DNA of 64,000 nucleotides, from NCBI RefSeq assembly GCF_019634845.1, contig NZ_JAHCAQ010000005.1:124001-188000 (forward strand), read 5' to 3'. The stretch's first letter is position 1. Each line of letters opens with the position of its first letter. A program made the position numbers and the translations under genes. Origin of the DNA: Dokdonella sp. GTDB taxonomy: Bacteria; Pseudomonadota; Gammaproteobacteria; Xanthomonadales; Rhodanobacteraceae. Below, piece by piece: positions 1 through 10,086 of the stretch. The notes under the pieces were generated by a model. It searched no databases. It was given only the letters and a program-made list of their open reading frames with translations, and was not told where the DNA came from.

Positions 1-625
1 TGTACTTGGACACGCCTGCGCTGCGCGGACGGTGGTTGACCGGCACCGACTGCACCTGCCAGCCGGCGCGCTGCATGAGTGCGGGCAGGTAGCGATGCAT
101 GTGGTCGAAATACGGCAGGTCGAGGAAGGCTGCGCGCTCGAACAGCTTGATGCCGCAGCCGGTGTCGGGAGTAGCGTCGCGCAGCAGGCGCGAGCGGATC
201 GCGTTGGCCCACTTCGAGGCCCAGCGCTTGCTGCCCGAATCCTGCCGCTTCACGCGCCAGCCCGCGAACAGCCTGATCGCATCGGAGGCGCCGGCGTCGC
301 GGATCGCGAGCAGGCGCGGAATGTCGGCCGGATCGTTCTGGCCATCGCCATCGAGCGTGGCGATCCACGCCCCGCGCGCGGCCTTGACGCCATTGCGGAT
401 CGCCGTGCTCTGCCCGCACTGGCGGAGGTGGCCGATCACGCGCAGTTCGGGCGTGGTGTCCTTGAGCCGGCGCAGCACGTCGCGCGAGTCGTCGCTGCTC
501 GCATCGTCGACATAGACGATTTCGAAGTCCACGCGACCACGCAGCGCAGCGACGATCTCGGCGACCAGCGGCGCGATGTTGTCGCGCTCGTTGTACACCG
601 GCACGACCACGGACAGCTCGGACAT
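1..625 (-). CDS. Family 2 glycosyltransferase (polyprenyl-phosphate sugar transferase type), 3' end outside window
   Basis: The frame opens at an ATG at 625 (MSELSVVVPVYNERDN) and stays open to the left edge, giving about 208 residues without a stop. The N-terminus is the GT-A nucleotide-binding start of family 2 enzymes (VVVPVYNE), followed by YVDDASSD and the metal-binding region LDGDGQNDP near residue 90, then a DTGCGIKLF segment. This pattern is typical of dolichol/undecaprenyl-phosphate mannosyl- or glucosyltransferases, which load a sugar onto a lipid carrier at the inner membrane for envelope glycan synthesis. Whether a membrane domain follows cannot be seen. The family is clear; the sugar is not. 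Confidence 0.85.
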   Translation of the reverse strand, partial: MSELSVVVPVYNERDNIAPLVAEIVAALRGRVDFEIVYVDDASSDDSRDVLRRLKDTTPELRVIGHLRQCGQSTAIRNGVKAARGAWIATLDGDGQNDPADIPRLLAIRDAGASDAIRLFAGWRVKRQDSGSKRWASKWANAIRSRLLRDATPDTGCGIKLFERAAFLDLPYFDHMHRYLPALMQRAGWQVQSVPVNHRPRSAGVSKY

Positions 626-749
626 CGATGCGGACTTGGACGGGAAAGGGGGCGATTATCGCAAAAGCCCGCACGCGCGGCGCCTGCCAGGCCGAGGCAC
701 GCGGTCGCAGGCGCCATGGCGCCGCCGCGGGCGCAACGCGCCGCGACGC

Positions 750-1478
750 CTACAGCGTCCCGCGCGCGGCCGTGCGCGGTCCTTCCAGCGCATTGCGCCA
801 GGCCGCCTCGATGCCGTCGAAGTCGCGATCCTCGCGCGCGAGCATGACCAGCGCGCCGTCGGCCAGCGGCACGATGCGGCCGACCAGGCCGTCACGGTGG
901 AAATCGACACAGGCATCGACCTTGCGCCCGCGCAGGTAGAGCACGCTGACCGGGCCGGCGGACGAGTCCATGACCATGTGCAGGCCATCGCTGCCGCCGA
1001 CCGAGCAGTTGGCGAGATAGGCAATGCCGCTGGGCGGCGCTGCCAGCAGGTGCAGGCCGTGGGCGTCGAATGCCGCCTCGATTCTCGCTTCGGGCAGCGG
1101 CTGGCGGGCCTGCAATGCGGCCGCTTCGTGCTCCGCGGTCACGTGCGCGGTGGCCTGTGCCGGCAGCGAATGGGCATCGCGCCACTGCACGATGCCCAGC
1201 GCCAGGGCCAGCGCCGCCGCGGCCGCCAGCGCCAGCCACCGCGGTGCACGCCGGCGCCGCAGCGGCGCCGCAGCAGCGGCGCGACGCTGCGCCGCGATCA
1301 GCTGCGCGGCGAGGTCGACCGGCACCGGAACCGCCAGCGCAGCCGCGAGCGCCTGGCCGAAACCGGCATCGAAGCCGAAGGCACGCGCGCAGTCACTGCA
1401 TGTCTGCAGGTGCTCCCAGACCAGCGCATCGCAGTCGGCGGCGGCCTGCAGTTGCCGCCGTACATCAAGGCAGTCCAT
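750..1478 (-). CDS. Putative anti-sigma factor with N-terminal zinc-finger-like motif and one membrane segment
   Basis: The 242-residue protein starts 14 bases inside the upstream ECF sigma factor gene, so the two are translationally coupled. Residues ~23-31 contain an H-x3-C-x2-C arrangement (EHLQTCSDC), the layout of zinc-containing anti-sigma domains. Arg-rich residues (~76-83) precede one hydrophobic segment (~84-97) that would anchor it in the inner membrane, leaving a ~140-residue C-terminal domain outside. It resembles DUF3379-type anti-sigma proteins of Lysobacterales. It probably sequesters the sigma factor until an envelope signal arrives. The role is inferred from position and the motif; the signal is unknown. 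Confidence 0.72.
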   Translation of the reverse strand: MDCLDVRRQLQAAADCDALVWEHLQTCSDCARAFGFDAGFGQALAAALAVPVPVDLAAQLIAAQRRAAAAAPLRRRRAPRWLALAAAAALALALGIVQWRDAHSLPAQATAHVTAEHEAAALQARQPLPEARIEAAFDAHGLHLLAAPPSGIAYLANCSVGGSDGLHMVMDSSAGPVSVLYLRGRKVDACVDFHRDGLVGRIVPLADGALVMLAREDRDFDGIEAAWRNALEGPRTAARGTL

Positions 1479-2031
1479 CGTTGTCCTCCTGCGTGGCGCC
1501 TTCGAGCATCGCCTTGAGGCGTTGCCGCGCGCGGAACACCTGCGTCATCACGGCGGTTTCGGTGCTGCCGAGCTGGCGTGCGATCTCGGCTAGCGAGAAG
1601 CCGCCGAGCACCTGCAGCACGAGTGGCTCGCGGTACTTGGGCTCGAGCCTGGCGATCGCGGCGCGCAGCGCGGCCTGATCGTGCCGAGCTTCCGGTCCGG
1701 GGCCGGCATCGAGCAGGTCGAGATCGTCGATATCGACGCTCGGCATCGGCTTGCGCTCGTAAAGGCGCGCGTGTTCGCGGCGCAGGATCGTCAGCAGCCA
1801 GGCCTTGGCCGCAGCGCCATCGCGCAGGCTGTCGAGGGCGCGCCAGGCGCGCAGGAAGGTTTCCTGCACGAGATCCTGGGCCAGCGCCTCCTGGCCGCAC
1901 AGCCAGTAGGCGTGGCGATAGAGTTCGGCCGAATGCGTGTGCACGAGTTGTTCGAATTGCGCCTGGTGTCGACCCAACGCAGTCGCAGACCGGCCAGTCG
2001 CGCCCGGGCTTGCATTCTCGCGCCTGCTCAT
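1465..2031 (-). CDS. RNA polymerase sigma factor, ECF subfamily (RpoE-like)
   Basis: The 188-residue protein has region 2 at about residues 24-95 (ELYRHAYWLCGQEALAQDLV, then ETFLRAWRALDSL) and a region 4 helix-turn-helix at about 125-180 (KYREPLVLQVLGGFSLAEIA followed by RQLGSTETAVMTQVFRARQR). It would direct RNA polymerase to an envelope or stress regulon. Its 3' end overlaps the next gene, a probable membrane anti-sigma factor, as expected for a coupled ECF pair. The ~25 N-terminal residues are variable, so the start could be internal. No autoregulatory promoter was recognised upstream. Confidence 0.92.
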   Translation of the reverse strand: MSRRENASPGATGRSATALGRHQAQFEQLVHTHSAELYRHAYWLCGQEALAQDLVQETFLRAWRALDSLRDGAAAKAWLLTILRREHARLYERKPMPSVDIDDLDLLDAGPGPEARHDQAALRAAIARLEPKYREPLVLQVLGGFSLAEIARQLGSTETAVMTQVFRARQRLKAMLEGATQEDNDGLP

Positions 2032-2158
2032 TGCCCGCCCCCCTGTGCGTCACGCGTCTGGCCACCATCGGGCGGCGAGGACACACAGACCCGCGCCGGC
2101 AGCGGCAGTTCAGTGCCGCGTGGCCGTCGACCCTGCGCCGCAGGCGCTGCCGGCGCCG

Positions 2159-3031
2159 TCAGCGGATGCGGCCGAGAATGCCGTCGAGTTCGTCGAGGCT
2201 GTGGTAATGGATGACGAGCTTGCCGCGGCCGTTGCGCGCGTGCGCAAGCTGCACGCGCGTCGCGAGCCGCTCGGCCAGCTCGCGTTCGAGGGCGTCGATG
2301 TTGGGATCGCGGCGCGCTGCCGGCGCCGTGCTCTTGCCGGCCGCTGGCGCCGCGACGCGACGCGCGGCCTCCTCCAGCTCGCGCACGCTCCAGTCCTGTT
2401 CGGCGGCCTGCCGCGCCAGCGCGATCGCGCGCGCCGCGGGCTCGACCGCAGCGAGCGCGCGTGCATGGCCCATCTGCAACTGGCCACGATCGAGCAGGTC
2501 GCGGATCGGCGCCGGCAGTTCGAGCAGGCGCAGCAGGTTGGTGACGCTGGCGCGCGAACGGCCGATCGCATCGGCCGCATGCTGGTGGGTGAGGCCGAAC
2601 TCGCCGATGAGGCGCTCGATCGCCTTGGCCTCCTCGAGCGGCGAGAGATCCTCGCGCTGGATGTTCTCGATCAGCGCCATCGCCACCACGGCCTGCTCGG
2701 GCACGGCCTTGACCAGCGCCGGCACTTCCTGCAGCCCAGCCTTGCGCGCGGCGCGCCAGCGGCGTTCGCCGGCGATGAGCTCGTAGCGGCCCTTGCCGGT
2801 CTCGCGCACCACGATGGGCTGGATCAGGCCCTGTGCCTTGATCGAGGCCGCCAGTTCGTCGAGCGCGCCTTCGTCGAAGTGCACGCGCGGCTGGAACTTG
2901 CCGGGCACGATCGCGGCGATCGCGAGCGTGCGCAGCTCGCCCTCGGTCTCGCCGCCCGCGGCGGGAGCACCGTCGCCGAGCAGCTCGTCGAGGCTGCGTC
3001 CGAGTCCGAGACCGCGTTTCCTGCTTGCCAT
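2159..3031 (-). CDS. parB: Chromosome partitioning protein ParB
   Basis: ParB binds parS sites near the replication origin and acts with the ParA ATPase to segregate the chromosome. The 290-residue protein begins MASRKRGLGLGRSLDELLGD; I chose this ATG at 3031 over an upstream in-frame start because the motif is the family's N-terminus. Box I with the CTP-binding GERRWRAAR motif lies at ~90-100, the ALIENIQREDLSPLEEA segment follows, and a helix-turn-helix (LTHQHAADAIGRSRASVTNL) comes next. The C-terminal dimerisation region ends the protein. It lies 25 bases downstream of parA in the order rsmG-parA-parB. No parS consensus was spotted in this window. Confidence 0.96.
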   Translation of the reverse strand: MASRKRGLGLGRSLDELLGDGAPAAGGETEGELRTLAIAAIVPGKFQPRVHFDEGALDELAASIKAQGLIQPIVVRETGKGRYELIAGERRWRAARKAGLQEVPALVKAVPEQAVVAMALIENIQREDLSPLEEAKAIERLIGEFGLTHQHAADAIGRSRASVTNLLRLLELPAPIRDLLDRGQLQMGHARALAAVEPAARAIALARQAAEQDWSVRELEEAARRVAAPAAGKSTAPAARRDPNIDALERELAERLATRVQLAHARNGRGKLVIHYHSLDELDGILGRIR

Positions 3032-3056
3032 GATCGGTAGCTTCCGTGGGGCGCGC

Positions 3057-3833
3057 TCAGGGCGCGGGCGCGGCACTGACGCGACGCATCATCTCGCCGG
3101 CCAGGCTCTGGTAGGCGAGCGCGCCGCGCGATTCGGGATCGTACAGGTTGATCGGCTTGCCGTGGCTCGGTGCCTCGGCCAGGCGCACGTTGCGCGGAAT
3201 GATCGAGCGCAGCACCTTGTCGCCGAAGTGCTTGGTGAGCTGCAGCGAGACTTCGTTGCCGAGGTTGTTGCGGGTGTCGTACATCGTGCGCAACAGGCCA
3301 TCGACCTCGAGGCCGGGGTTGAGCCGCATACGTACGGCCTTGATCGTCTTGAGCAGGTCGGTGAGGCCTTCCAGCGCGAAATACTCGCACTGCACCGGAA
3401 TCAACACGCCATGCGCGGCGGTCAGTGCATTGATCGTGAGCAGGTTGAGCGTGGGTGGGCAGTCGATCAGTACCACGTCGTAGCGCTCGCCCAGTCGCGC
3501 CAGGTGTTCCTTCAGGCGCGACTCGCGCGCCAGCGCGTCCATGAGCTTGAGCTCGGCGGCGGTGAGGTCGGCGTTGGCCGGCAACAGGTCGAAGCCCGCC
3601 TCGGTGGTGACGATCGCCTTGTCGATCGGTGCCTCGTCGAGCAGCACCTCGCAGCCGCTGGGGCTGACGTCGCGCTTGTCGATGCCGGCCGCCATGGTCG
3701 CATTGGCCTGCGGGTCGAAATCCACCAGCAGCACGCGCCGCGACGGGCTGACCAAGGCCGCGGCGAGATTGACCGCCGTGGTGGTCTTGCCCACGCCGCC
3801 CTTCTGGTTGGCGATCGCGATGATGCGCGTCAT
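3057..3833 (-). CDS. parA: Chromosome partitioning ATPase ParA (Soj)
   Basis: The 258-residue protein carries the deviant Walker A box [15 protein letters not shown] at residues ~11-25, the A' motif [12 protein letters not shown] and the Walker B segment [18 protein letters not shown]. It lacks an N-terminal DNA-binding extension, so it is the short chromosomal Soj type. It dimerises on ATP, binds DNA nonspecifically and is displaced by ParB. Its ATG overlaps the end of rsmG (ATGA at 3830-3833), so the two are probably translationally coupled. Confidence 0.96.
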   Translation of the reverse strand: MTRIIAIANQKGGVGKTTTAVNLAAALVSPSRRVLLVDFDPQANATMAAGIDKRDVSPSGCEVLLDEAPIDKAIVTTEAGFDLLPANADLTAAELKLMDALARESRLKEHLARLGERYDVVLIDCPPTLNLLTINALTAAHGVLIPVQCEYFALEGLTDLLKTIKAVRMRLNPGLEVDGLLRTMYDTRNNLGNEVSLQLTKHFGDKVLRSIIPRNVRLAEAPSHGKPINLYDPESRGALAYQSLAGEMMRRVSAAPAP

Positions 3834-4498
3834 GACTGGATCCGGGTTGCGGGAGCGCCGGCCGGCTGGCCGGAGCCGGCAATTATCACCACGCAGCGCT
3901 CGGCGTCCAAACCCGGCACGCTGAGCGCCTGCACGGCCTGCACCACGAAGGGTGCCGGCAGCGCGCCCAGTTCCTCGTCACCGACACGGCCCTTGAGTGC
4001 GAGCCAGCGACCACCCGGCGCGAGCAGGTGCCCGCCCCAGGCCAGCATGTCGGCAAGGCTGGCGAACGCGCGCGCGGTCACGCAGTCGTACTGCCCGGAC
4101 AGCGCTTCGACGCGGCCCTCGACCACCTGCACGTTGGCCAGCCCGAGCTCGCGCACGGCGGCGCGCAGGAAGCGCGTCTTCTTGCCATTGGAGTCGACCA
4201 GCGTCACCTGCCGCTGCGGCGCGGCGATCGCGAGCGGAATGCCGGGCAGCCCCGGCCCGGTGCCGAGATCGACCAACGTGTGACCACACACCCACGGCGC
4301 CACCGCCAGCGAATCGAGCAGGTGGCGCGTGACCATCGCGGCAGGCTCGCGCACGGCCGACAGGTTGTAGGTGGCATTCCAGCGCGCGAGCAGCGCCACG
4401 TAGTCGAGCAGGCGCTCGATCGCGGCGGGCGGCAGGTCGCAATGCAGTTCGGCCAGCCCCGCGACGAGGCGCTGCCGCAGTGGCTCGCGGTCGGTCAT
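3830..4498 (-). CDS. rsmG: 16S rRNA (guanine-527-N7)-methyltransferase RsmG
   Basis: RsmG methylates N7 of G527 in 16S rRNA using S-adenosylmethionine. The 222-residue form starts at [11 protein letters not shown] (4498); an in-frame upstream start would add 17 residues with no family resemblance. Diagnostic segments are [14 protein letters not shown], the binding motif [17 protein letters not shown] (~68-84) and [12 protein letters not shown]. In many gammaproteobacteria the gene follows mnmG (gidA); here the upstream neighbour is instead an SPFH protein gene and then divergent hemB. It is co-directional and overlapping with parA. Confidence 0.95.
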   Translation of the reverse strand: MTDREPLRQRLVAGLAELHCDLPPAAIERLLDYVALLARWNATYNLSAVREPAAMVTRHLLDSLAVAPWVCGHTLVDLGTGPGLPGIPLAIAAPQRQVTLVDSNGKKTRFLRAAVRELGLANVQVVEGRVEALSGQYDCVTARAFASLADMLAWGGHLLAPGGRWLALKGRVGDEELGALPAPFVVQAVQALSVPGLDAERCVVIIAGSGQPAGAPATRIQS

Positions 4499-4561
4499 GG
4501 ACGGGGCGCAGCACTCGGGCCGCGCAGTATCGACCGCGCGCGCGGGCAAAATCCAGCGTCG

Positions 4562-5014
4562 TCAGTGCAGGTCGACGCGGGCGACGAACACGCCGCGTTC
4601 ACGCAGGCGCGCATTGAGCGCCTGGCGCGTCCAGCGCGCACGCGCATCGACCGCAAGCGGAAAGTCGGCGCTGGCAACGAGCGCGCGGGTGTGCTCGCGC
4701 AGCACGCCGGCCAGGTCATCGAGCAGGCCATCGGCGCGTTCGACATCGAGCACCTGGTAGTACAGCGTCGCGCGCAGGCTGGCGCCGTCGCGTTCGAGGC
4801 CGTCCACGGCCAGCGTGGCGCCGGCCAGATCGATCTTGCGCGCGATGCGCTCGACCAGCGGCAGCACGAAGTGGGTGCCCGGACCGACGCGACGCATGTG
4901 GCCACCGAGGCGGCGCAGCGCGTAGACCTGCCCTTCGGGGATGCGCAGGACCGAACTCGCGGCCAAGGCCACGACTGCGGCAATGCACAACATCCAGAGC
5001 AAGGGCAGCAACAT
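4562..5014 (-). CDS. Small SPFH/band 7-like membrane-anchored protein
   Basis: The 150-residue protein has one N-terminal membrane segment (residues ~1-22, LLWMLCIAAVVALAASSVLR) followed by IPEGQVYALRRLGG and VGPGTHFVLPLVERIARKID, which match the start of the SPFH/stomatin/prohibitin domain. The rest (TLYYQVLDVERADG, then WTRQALNARLRERGVF) follows the SPFH fold, but the protein stops where full-length relatives continue into a coiled coil. It could be a minimal SPFH scaffold or protease-associated subunit. It sits 63 bases upstream of rsmG and diverges from hemB. The family call is moderate and the function unknown. Confidence 0.68.
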   Translation of the reverse strand: MLLPLLWMLCIAAVVALAASSVLRIPEGQVYALRRLGGHMRRVGPGTHFVLPLVERIARKIDLAGATLAVDGLERDGASLRATLYYQVLDVERADGLLDDLAGVLREHTRALVASADFPLAVDARARWTRQALNARLRERGVFVARVDLH

Positions 5015-5103
5015 ATCCTGATTACATGCGCGAACAATGAGTTAAATGACAAACTTCAGGTGCCCAATGGAACCACAGCAACGCCGACATAACAAGTATT
5101 TAA

Positions 5104-6234
<1,131 letters not shown>

Positions 6235-6413
6235 AGCGCGGCAGCGTCCGCAGCACGGCCGCGCCGGATGCGCTGCCGCAACCGCGACAGGGAGCGAACC
6301 CAAGCGGCATGGCGGGGCAGCGGCGCGGCGCAGGCCCGACGTCATGCGGCAATCCAGCGCACGGTCGCAGCGACGACCGGCGATCGAGGCCCCATCGCAA
6401 CCCCGACGATTCC

Positions 6414-7250
6414 ATGACCCCGGCATCCACGACTTCCCGCCTCGCCCTGTTCGGCCAACCGGTGGCGCACTCGTTGTCGCCGCGCATCCATGCCGCGTTC
6501 GGCGCGCAGCTCAACATCGCCGTCGACTACCGCGCGATCGAAGCCGGGCACGCGGAGTTTCCGGCGGCATTGGCCGACTTCGCCCGCGCGGGCGGCATCG
6601 GCGCCAACGTGACACTGCCGCTCAAGCTCGACGCCTTCGCGCTGTGCACGAGCACGAGCGACCGCGCGCGTCGCGCCGGCAGCGTCAACACGCTCATCCT
6701 CGATGGCAGCAGTTGGCGCGGTGACAGCACCGACGGCGCGGGCTTGCTGCGCGACCTGCGCCAGCGCCACGGTTTCGATCCGACCGGCCGGCGCGTGCTG
6801 CTGCTCGGCGCCGGCGGCGCTGCGCGCGCCGTGGCCGCCGCGTTGATCGAGGTTGGCGTGCACGATCTCATGATCGTCAATCGAACGCGCGTGCGCACGA
6901 TGGAACTGACGCGCAGCCTGGCCAGCGACTGCGTGTTTTCCTGCGATCTTGCCAAGGTCGAGCTGCTGGACGACCAGTACGACCTCGTCATCAACGCGAC
7001 CTCGATCGGCCACGGCGGCACTACGGTCGCGCTGCCGCCGCGCCTGCTGGCGCGCGATGCACTGTGCTACGACCTGTCCTATGGCCGCATCGCGCAGCCG
7101 TTCATCGACTGGGCGCGCGCCGCCGGCGCGGCCAACGTGTGCGACGGCATCGGCATGCTGGTGGAACAGGCGGCCGAAGCCTTCGAACTGTGGCATGGCG
7201 TGCGGCCCGCCACCGCCGCGATCCACGCGATGGTCGCCACCCCGGCATGA
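6414..7250 (+). CDS. aroE: Shikimate dehydrogenase (NADP+)
   Basis: AroE reduces 3-dehydroshikimate to shikimate in aromatic amino-acid synthesis. The 278-residue protein starts [20 protein letters not shown]; the SLSPRIH motif follows at ~21-27. The catalytic lysine is in [11 protein letters not shown] and the partner aspartate in [11 protein letters not shown]. The NADP-binding loop is [12 protein letters not shown], followed by NRT (IVNRTRVR), which indicates NADP preference. The C-terminus has [18 protein letters not shown]. Its stop overlaps the start of the next gene (ATGA). Confidence 0.96.
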   Translation: MTPASTTSRLALFGQPVAHSLSPRIHAAFGAQLNIAVDYRAIEAGHAEFPAALADFARAGGIGANVTLPLKLDAFALCTSTSDRARRAGSVNTLILDGSSWRGDSTDGAGLLRDLRQRHGFDPTGRRVLLLGAGGAARAVAAALIEVGVHDLMIVNRTRVRTMELTRSLASDCVFSCDLAKVELLDDQYDLVINATSIGHGGTTVALPPRLLARDALCYDLSYGRIAQPFIDWARAAGAANVCDGIGMLVEQAAEAFELWHGVRPATAAIHAMVATPA

Positions 7251-7507
7251 ATTGCCGCGCCGGCTGCGGCGCCTGCTGCATCGCGCCCTCGATCTCCTCG
7301 CCGATACCGGGCATGCCGGCTGGCAAGCCGGCTGGCGTGCCCTGCGTGCAACTGCAGCACGACTTCAGCTGCGCGATCTTCGGCTCGCCCCTGCGCCCGG
7401 CCGTATGCGCGGCGCTGCGACCGACTCCATCGATGTGCGGCGCCAGCCGCGCTCAGGCACTGGCGACGCTGGCTGCGCTCGAGGTCGCCACCGCGCCGCC
7501 GCGCTGA
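7247..7507 (+). CDS. YkgJ-family cysteine cluster protein (small)
   Basis: The 86-residue protein starts with an ATG that overlaps the aroE stop by four bases. The N-terminus [17 protein letters not shown] and later cysteines (VPCVQL, FSCAIF, VCAAL, SMCG) form the YkgJ/UPF0153 pattern, thought to bind zinc or an iron-sulfur cluster. No enzymatic role is established for these proteins. Its overlap with aroE suggests cotranslation but not a shared pathway. The family call rests on the cysteine pattern and length. Confidence 0.78.
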   Translation: MNCRAGCGACCIAPSISSPIPGMPAGKPAGVPCVQLQHDFSCAIFGSPLRPAVCAALRPTPSMCGASRAQALATLAALEVATAPPR

Positions 7508-7583
7508 TGCAGCGGCGCGCGCCCGGCTGGTCGCCACCGCGGCCAGCGCGCACAATCGCGTCGACGCAAGGCGGGCGGACACG

Positions 7584-8264
7584 ATGGATCACGCATTCTG
7601 GTTGCAGCGCTGGCGCGAGGGCCGGATCGGCTTTCACCGCAACGAGGTCATGCCGCTGCTGCAGCGGCACTGGGACTCGCTTGCGCTGGCGCGCGGCAGT
7701 CGCGTGCTGGTACCGCTGTGCGGCAAGTCACTCGACATGATCTGGCTCGCCGCACAGGGATACCGCGTGCTCGGCGTCGAGCTGTCAGCGTTGGCGATCG
7801 CGCAGTTCGCGAGTGACAACGCGCTGGCGATGCAGGTGCATGCGTCGCCGCTGGGCAGGCACCACGTCGCCGGCGCCATCGAGATCATCGAGGGCGACGC
7901 CTTCGCGCTCGATGCGGCGACGCTGGCCGACTGCCAGGGCGTGTACGACCGCGCCGCGCTGATCGCGCTGCCGCCGGACTTGCGCGAAAGGTATGTCGAC
8001 GAGCTCCATGGCCGCCTGCCGACCGACTGTCGCGGCCTGCTGATCACGCTCGAATACCCGCAGGCCGAGAAGCAAGGCCCGCCGTTCTCGGTCGAGGAGG
8101 TCGAGGTGCGCACGAGCTTCGGTCCGCGCTGGGACGTCGCGCTCGTCGAGCGGCGCGACATCCTCGCGCACGAGCCTGCGTTCGCGGCCGAAGGTGTCAG
8201 CGCACTCTCGACGGCGGTGTACCGCCTGCAGCGCAAGGACGGCGACCGGGCCGGCGCCCGCTAG
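7584..8264 (+). CDS. tpm: Thiopurine S-methyltransferase (TPMT family)
   Basis: The 226-residue protein matches bacterial TPMT throughout: FWLQRWREGRIGFHRNEVMP at the N-terminus, the S-adenosylmethionine site LVPLCGKSLDMIWLAAQGY (~42-61), then GVELSALAIAQF, and the acidic YDRAALIALPPDLRERYV region. TPMTs methylate aromatic thiols and, in some bacteria, tellurite or selenite. The physiological substrate here is unknown. Upstream spacing of 76 bases leaves room for its own promoter. Confidence 0.93.
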   Translation: MDHAFWLQRWREGRIGFHRNEVMPLLQRHWDSLALARGSRVLVPLCGKSLDMIWLAAQGYRVLGVELSALAIAQFASDNALAMQVHASPLGRHHVAGAIEIIEGDAFALDAATLADCQGVYDRAALIALPPDLRERYVDELHGRLPTDCRGLLITLEYPQAEKQGPPFSVEEVEVRTSFGPRWDVALVERRDILAHEPAFAAEGVSALSTAVYRLQRKDGDRAGAR

Positions 8265-8406
8265 CGACCGCCCGCGGGCGGTGCCTGCCGGGACGCCACG
8301 CCCCGGCGTCGCGCCGGTGGTCTTCGCTCGCCATCGGCGTAGCATGGCTGGCTTGCACGCGGCGCCGGCGTGCCACTGCCAGTCAACATCGCACGGAGGA
8401 TCGACC

Positions 8407-8874
8407 ATGCAACCACGCCTCGACTACAAACAGGCGTCTCCCGCAGCGTTCAAGGCGCTGCTGCACACCGAGCAACAGGTGCATGCCTCCAGCCTCGAGG
8501 CGTCGCTGATCGAACTGGTCAAGACGCGCGCCTCACAGATCAATGGCTGCGCCTACTGCCTCGACATGCACACCAAGGACGCGCGTGCGCAAGGCGAGAG
8601 CGAACAGCGCCTGTATCTGCTCAACGCCTGGCGCGAAGCACCGTTCTACAGCGATCGCGAGCGCGCCGCGCTGGCCTGGACCGAAGCCGTCACCGAAATC
8701 TCGGTGCACGGCGTCAGCGATGGACTCTACGAACAGGTGCGCGAGCATTTCGACGAGCAGGCCATTGTCGACCTGACCCTGGCCGTGATCGCGATCAACG
8801 GCTGGAACCGCATGGCGATCGCGTTCCGCTCCAAGGTCGGCGACTATGTGAGTCCGCACGGCAAGGCACGCTGA
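8407..8874 (+). CDS. Carboxymuconolactone decarboxylase/AhpD-family protein
   Basis: The 155-residue protein starts at 8407 behind a GGAGGA ribosome-binding site (8396-8401). The AhpD core is clear: LIELVKTRASQINGCAYCLD with the redox C-x2-C pair and the following MH at ~50-60. Relatives act as alkylhydroperoxidase partners or peroxidase-like proteins that protect against organic peroxides. No AhpC-type peroxiredoxin is adjacent; the next gene is an alcohol dehydrogenase. The fold is sure, the substrate unknown. Confidence 0.9.
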   Translation: MQPRLDYKQASPAAFKALLHTEQQVHASSLEASLIELVKTRASQINGCAYCLDMHTKDARAQGESEQRLYLLNAWREAPFYSDRERAALAWTEAVTEISVHGVSDGLYEQVREHFDEQAIVDLTLAVIAINGWNRMAIAFRSKVGDYVSPHGKAR

Positions 8875-8914
8875 AGGCGCCCTCGCCCTGCCCCACCACC
8901 CCGAGGGTCCGAAC

Positions 8915-9967
8915 ATGAGCATCAAGGCCTATGGCGCACACGCCGCCGACCGCGCGCTCGAAGCACTCGACATCGAGCGGCGCGCGCCCGGCGCGCGCGA
9001 CGTGCAGATCGACATCGACTGGTGCGGGGTGTGCCACTCCGACCTGCACACGGTGCGCTCGGAATGGCCCGGCACGCTCTACCCGTGCGTCCCCGGCCAC
9101 GAGATCGTCGGCCGTGTCAGCGCGGTCGGCAGCGCGGTCAGTCGCCACCGCGTCGGCGACGTGGTCGGCGTCGGTTGCCTTGTCGGCAGTTGCCGACAAT
9201 GCGCGTCCTGCGAAGCCGATCTCGAGCAGTACTGCGAGCGCGGCTTCGTCGGCACCTACAACGGCGCCAGCGCCGATCCACCCGGTCATACGCTCGGTGG
9301 TTATTCGCAGCGCATCGTGGTCGACGAACACTTCGTGCTGCGCGTGGGACATGCCACGCAGCGGCTCGCCGGGGTCGCACCGTTGCTGTGCGCCGGCATC
9401 ACCACCTGGTCGCCGCTGCGGCATTGGCAGGCCGGCCCCGGCAAGACGGTCGGCGTGGCCGGCATCGGCGGCCTCGGCCACATGGGCATCAAGCTCGCCC
9501 ATGCGCTGGGTGCGCACGTGATCGCCTTCACCAGCAGCAGCGCCAAGCGCGAGGATGCGATCGCGCTCGGCGCCGACGAGGTCGTGGTCACGCGCGATGC
9601 CGCGCAGATGAAGGCGCAGCGCGGCCGCTGCGATCTCATCCTCGACACGATCGCCGCGCCGCACGACCTGAACGCCAACCTGTCGCTGCTCAAGCGCGAC
9701 GGCACGCTCGTGCTGCTCGGCGTACCCGCCCAACCGCACCCGACGCCGAACGTGGGCAATCTCGTGTTCCACCGCCGCGCACTGGCCGGTTCGCTGATCG
9801 GCGGCCTCGCGCAGACGCAGGAAATGCTCGACTTCTGCGCCGCGCACGACATCGTCGCCGACGTCGAGCTGATCCGCGCGCAGGACATCAACCAGGCTTA
9901 CGAACGCATGCTGCGCAGCGACGTCAAGTATCGCTTCGTGATCGACTGCCAGAGCCTTGCCGGCTGA
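8915..9967 (+). CDS. Zinc-dependent NAD(P) alcohol dehydrogenase, cinnamyl-alcohol dehydrogenase (YahK-like) type
   Basis: The 350-residue medium-chain dehydrogenase has the catalytic zinc ligands in CGVCHSDLH (~37) and GHEIVG (~62), the structural zinc site C-x2-C-x2-C-x7-C (CRQCASCEADLEQYC, ~93-107) and the Rossmann loop GIGGLGHMGIKLA. This architecture matches bacterial CAD-type aldehyde reductases that reduce a broad range of aldehydes with NADPH. It lies 40 bases after the AhpD-like gene, so the two could be one detoxification transcript; that link is inference. Confidence 0.94.
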   Translation: MSIKAYGAHAADRALEALDIERRAPGARDVQIDIDWCGVCHSDLHTVRSEWPGTLYPCVPGHEIVGRVSAVGSAVSRHRVGDVVGVGCLVGSCRQCASCEADLEQYCERGFVGTYNGASADPPGHTLGGYSQRIVVDEHFVLRVGHATQRLAGVAPLLCAGITTWSPLRHWQAGPGKTVGVAGIGGLGHMGIKLAHALGAHVIAFTSSSAKREDAIALGADEVVVTRDAAQMKAQRGRCDLILDTIAAPHDLNANLSLLKRDGTLVLLGVPAQPHPTPNVGNLVFHRRALAGSLIGGLAQTQEMLDFCAAHDIVADVELIRAQDINQAYERMLRSDVKYRFVIDCQSLAG

Positions 9968-10086
9968 GTGCATGCGCGGCGTTCGCGCCGCGCCACGCTC
10001 GATGATGCAGCGTGACGGACGCTGACGCTGCCCGCCTGCAGCGCAAGTGGCCGGCAGCGCTGTCTTGCGGCTCGCGCCGCCAGCGC

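Noticed and set aside
2159-4498. parS site near parAB
   Set aside because: No sequence close to the TGTTnCACGTGAAACA consensus was noticed in this region; it may lie outside the window.
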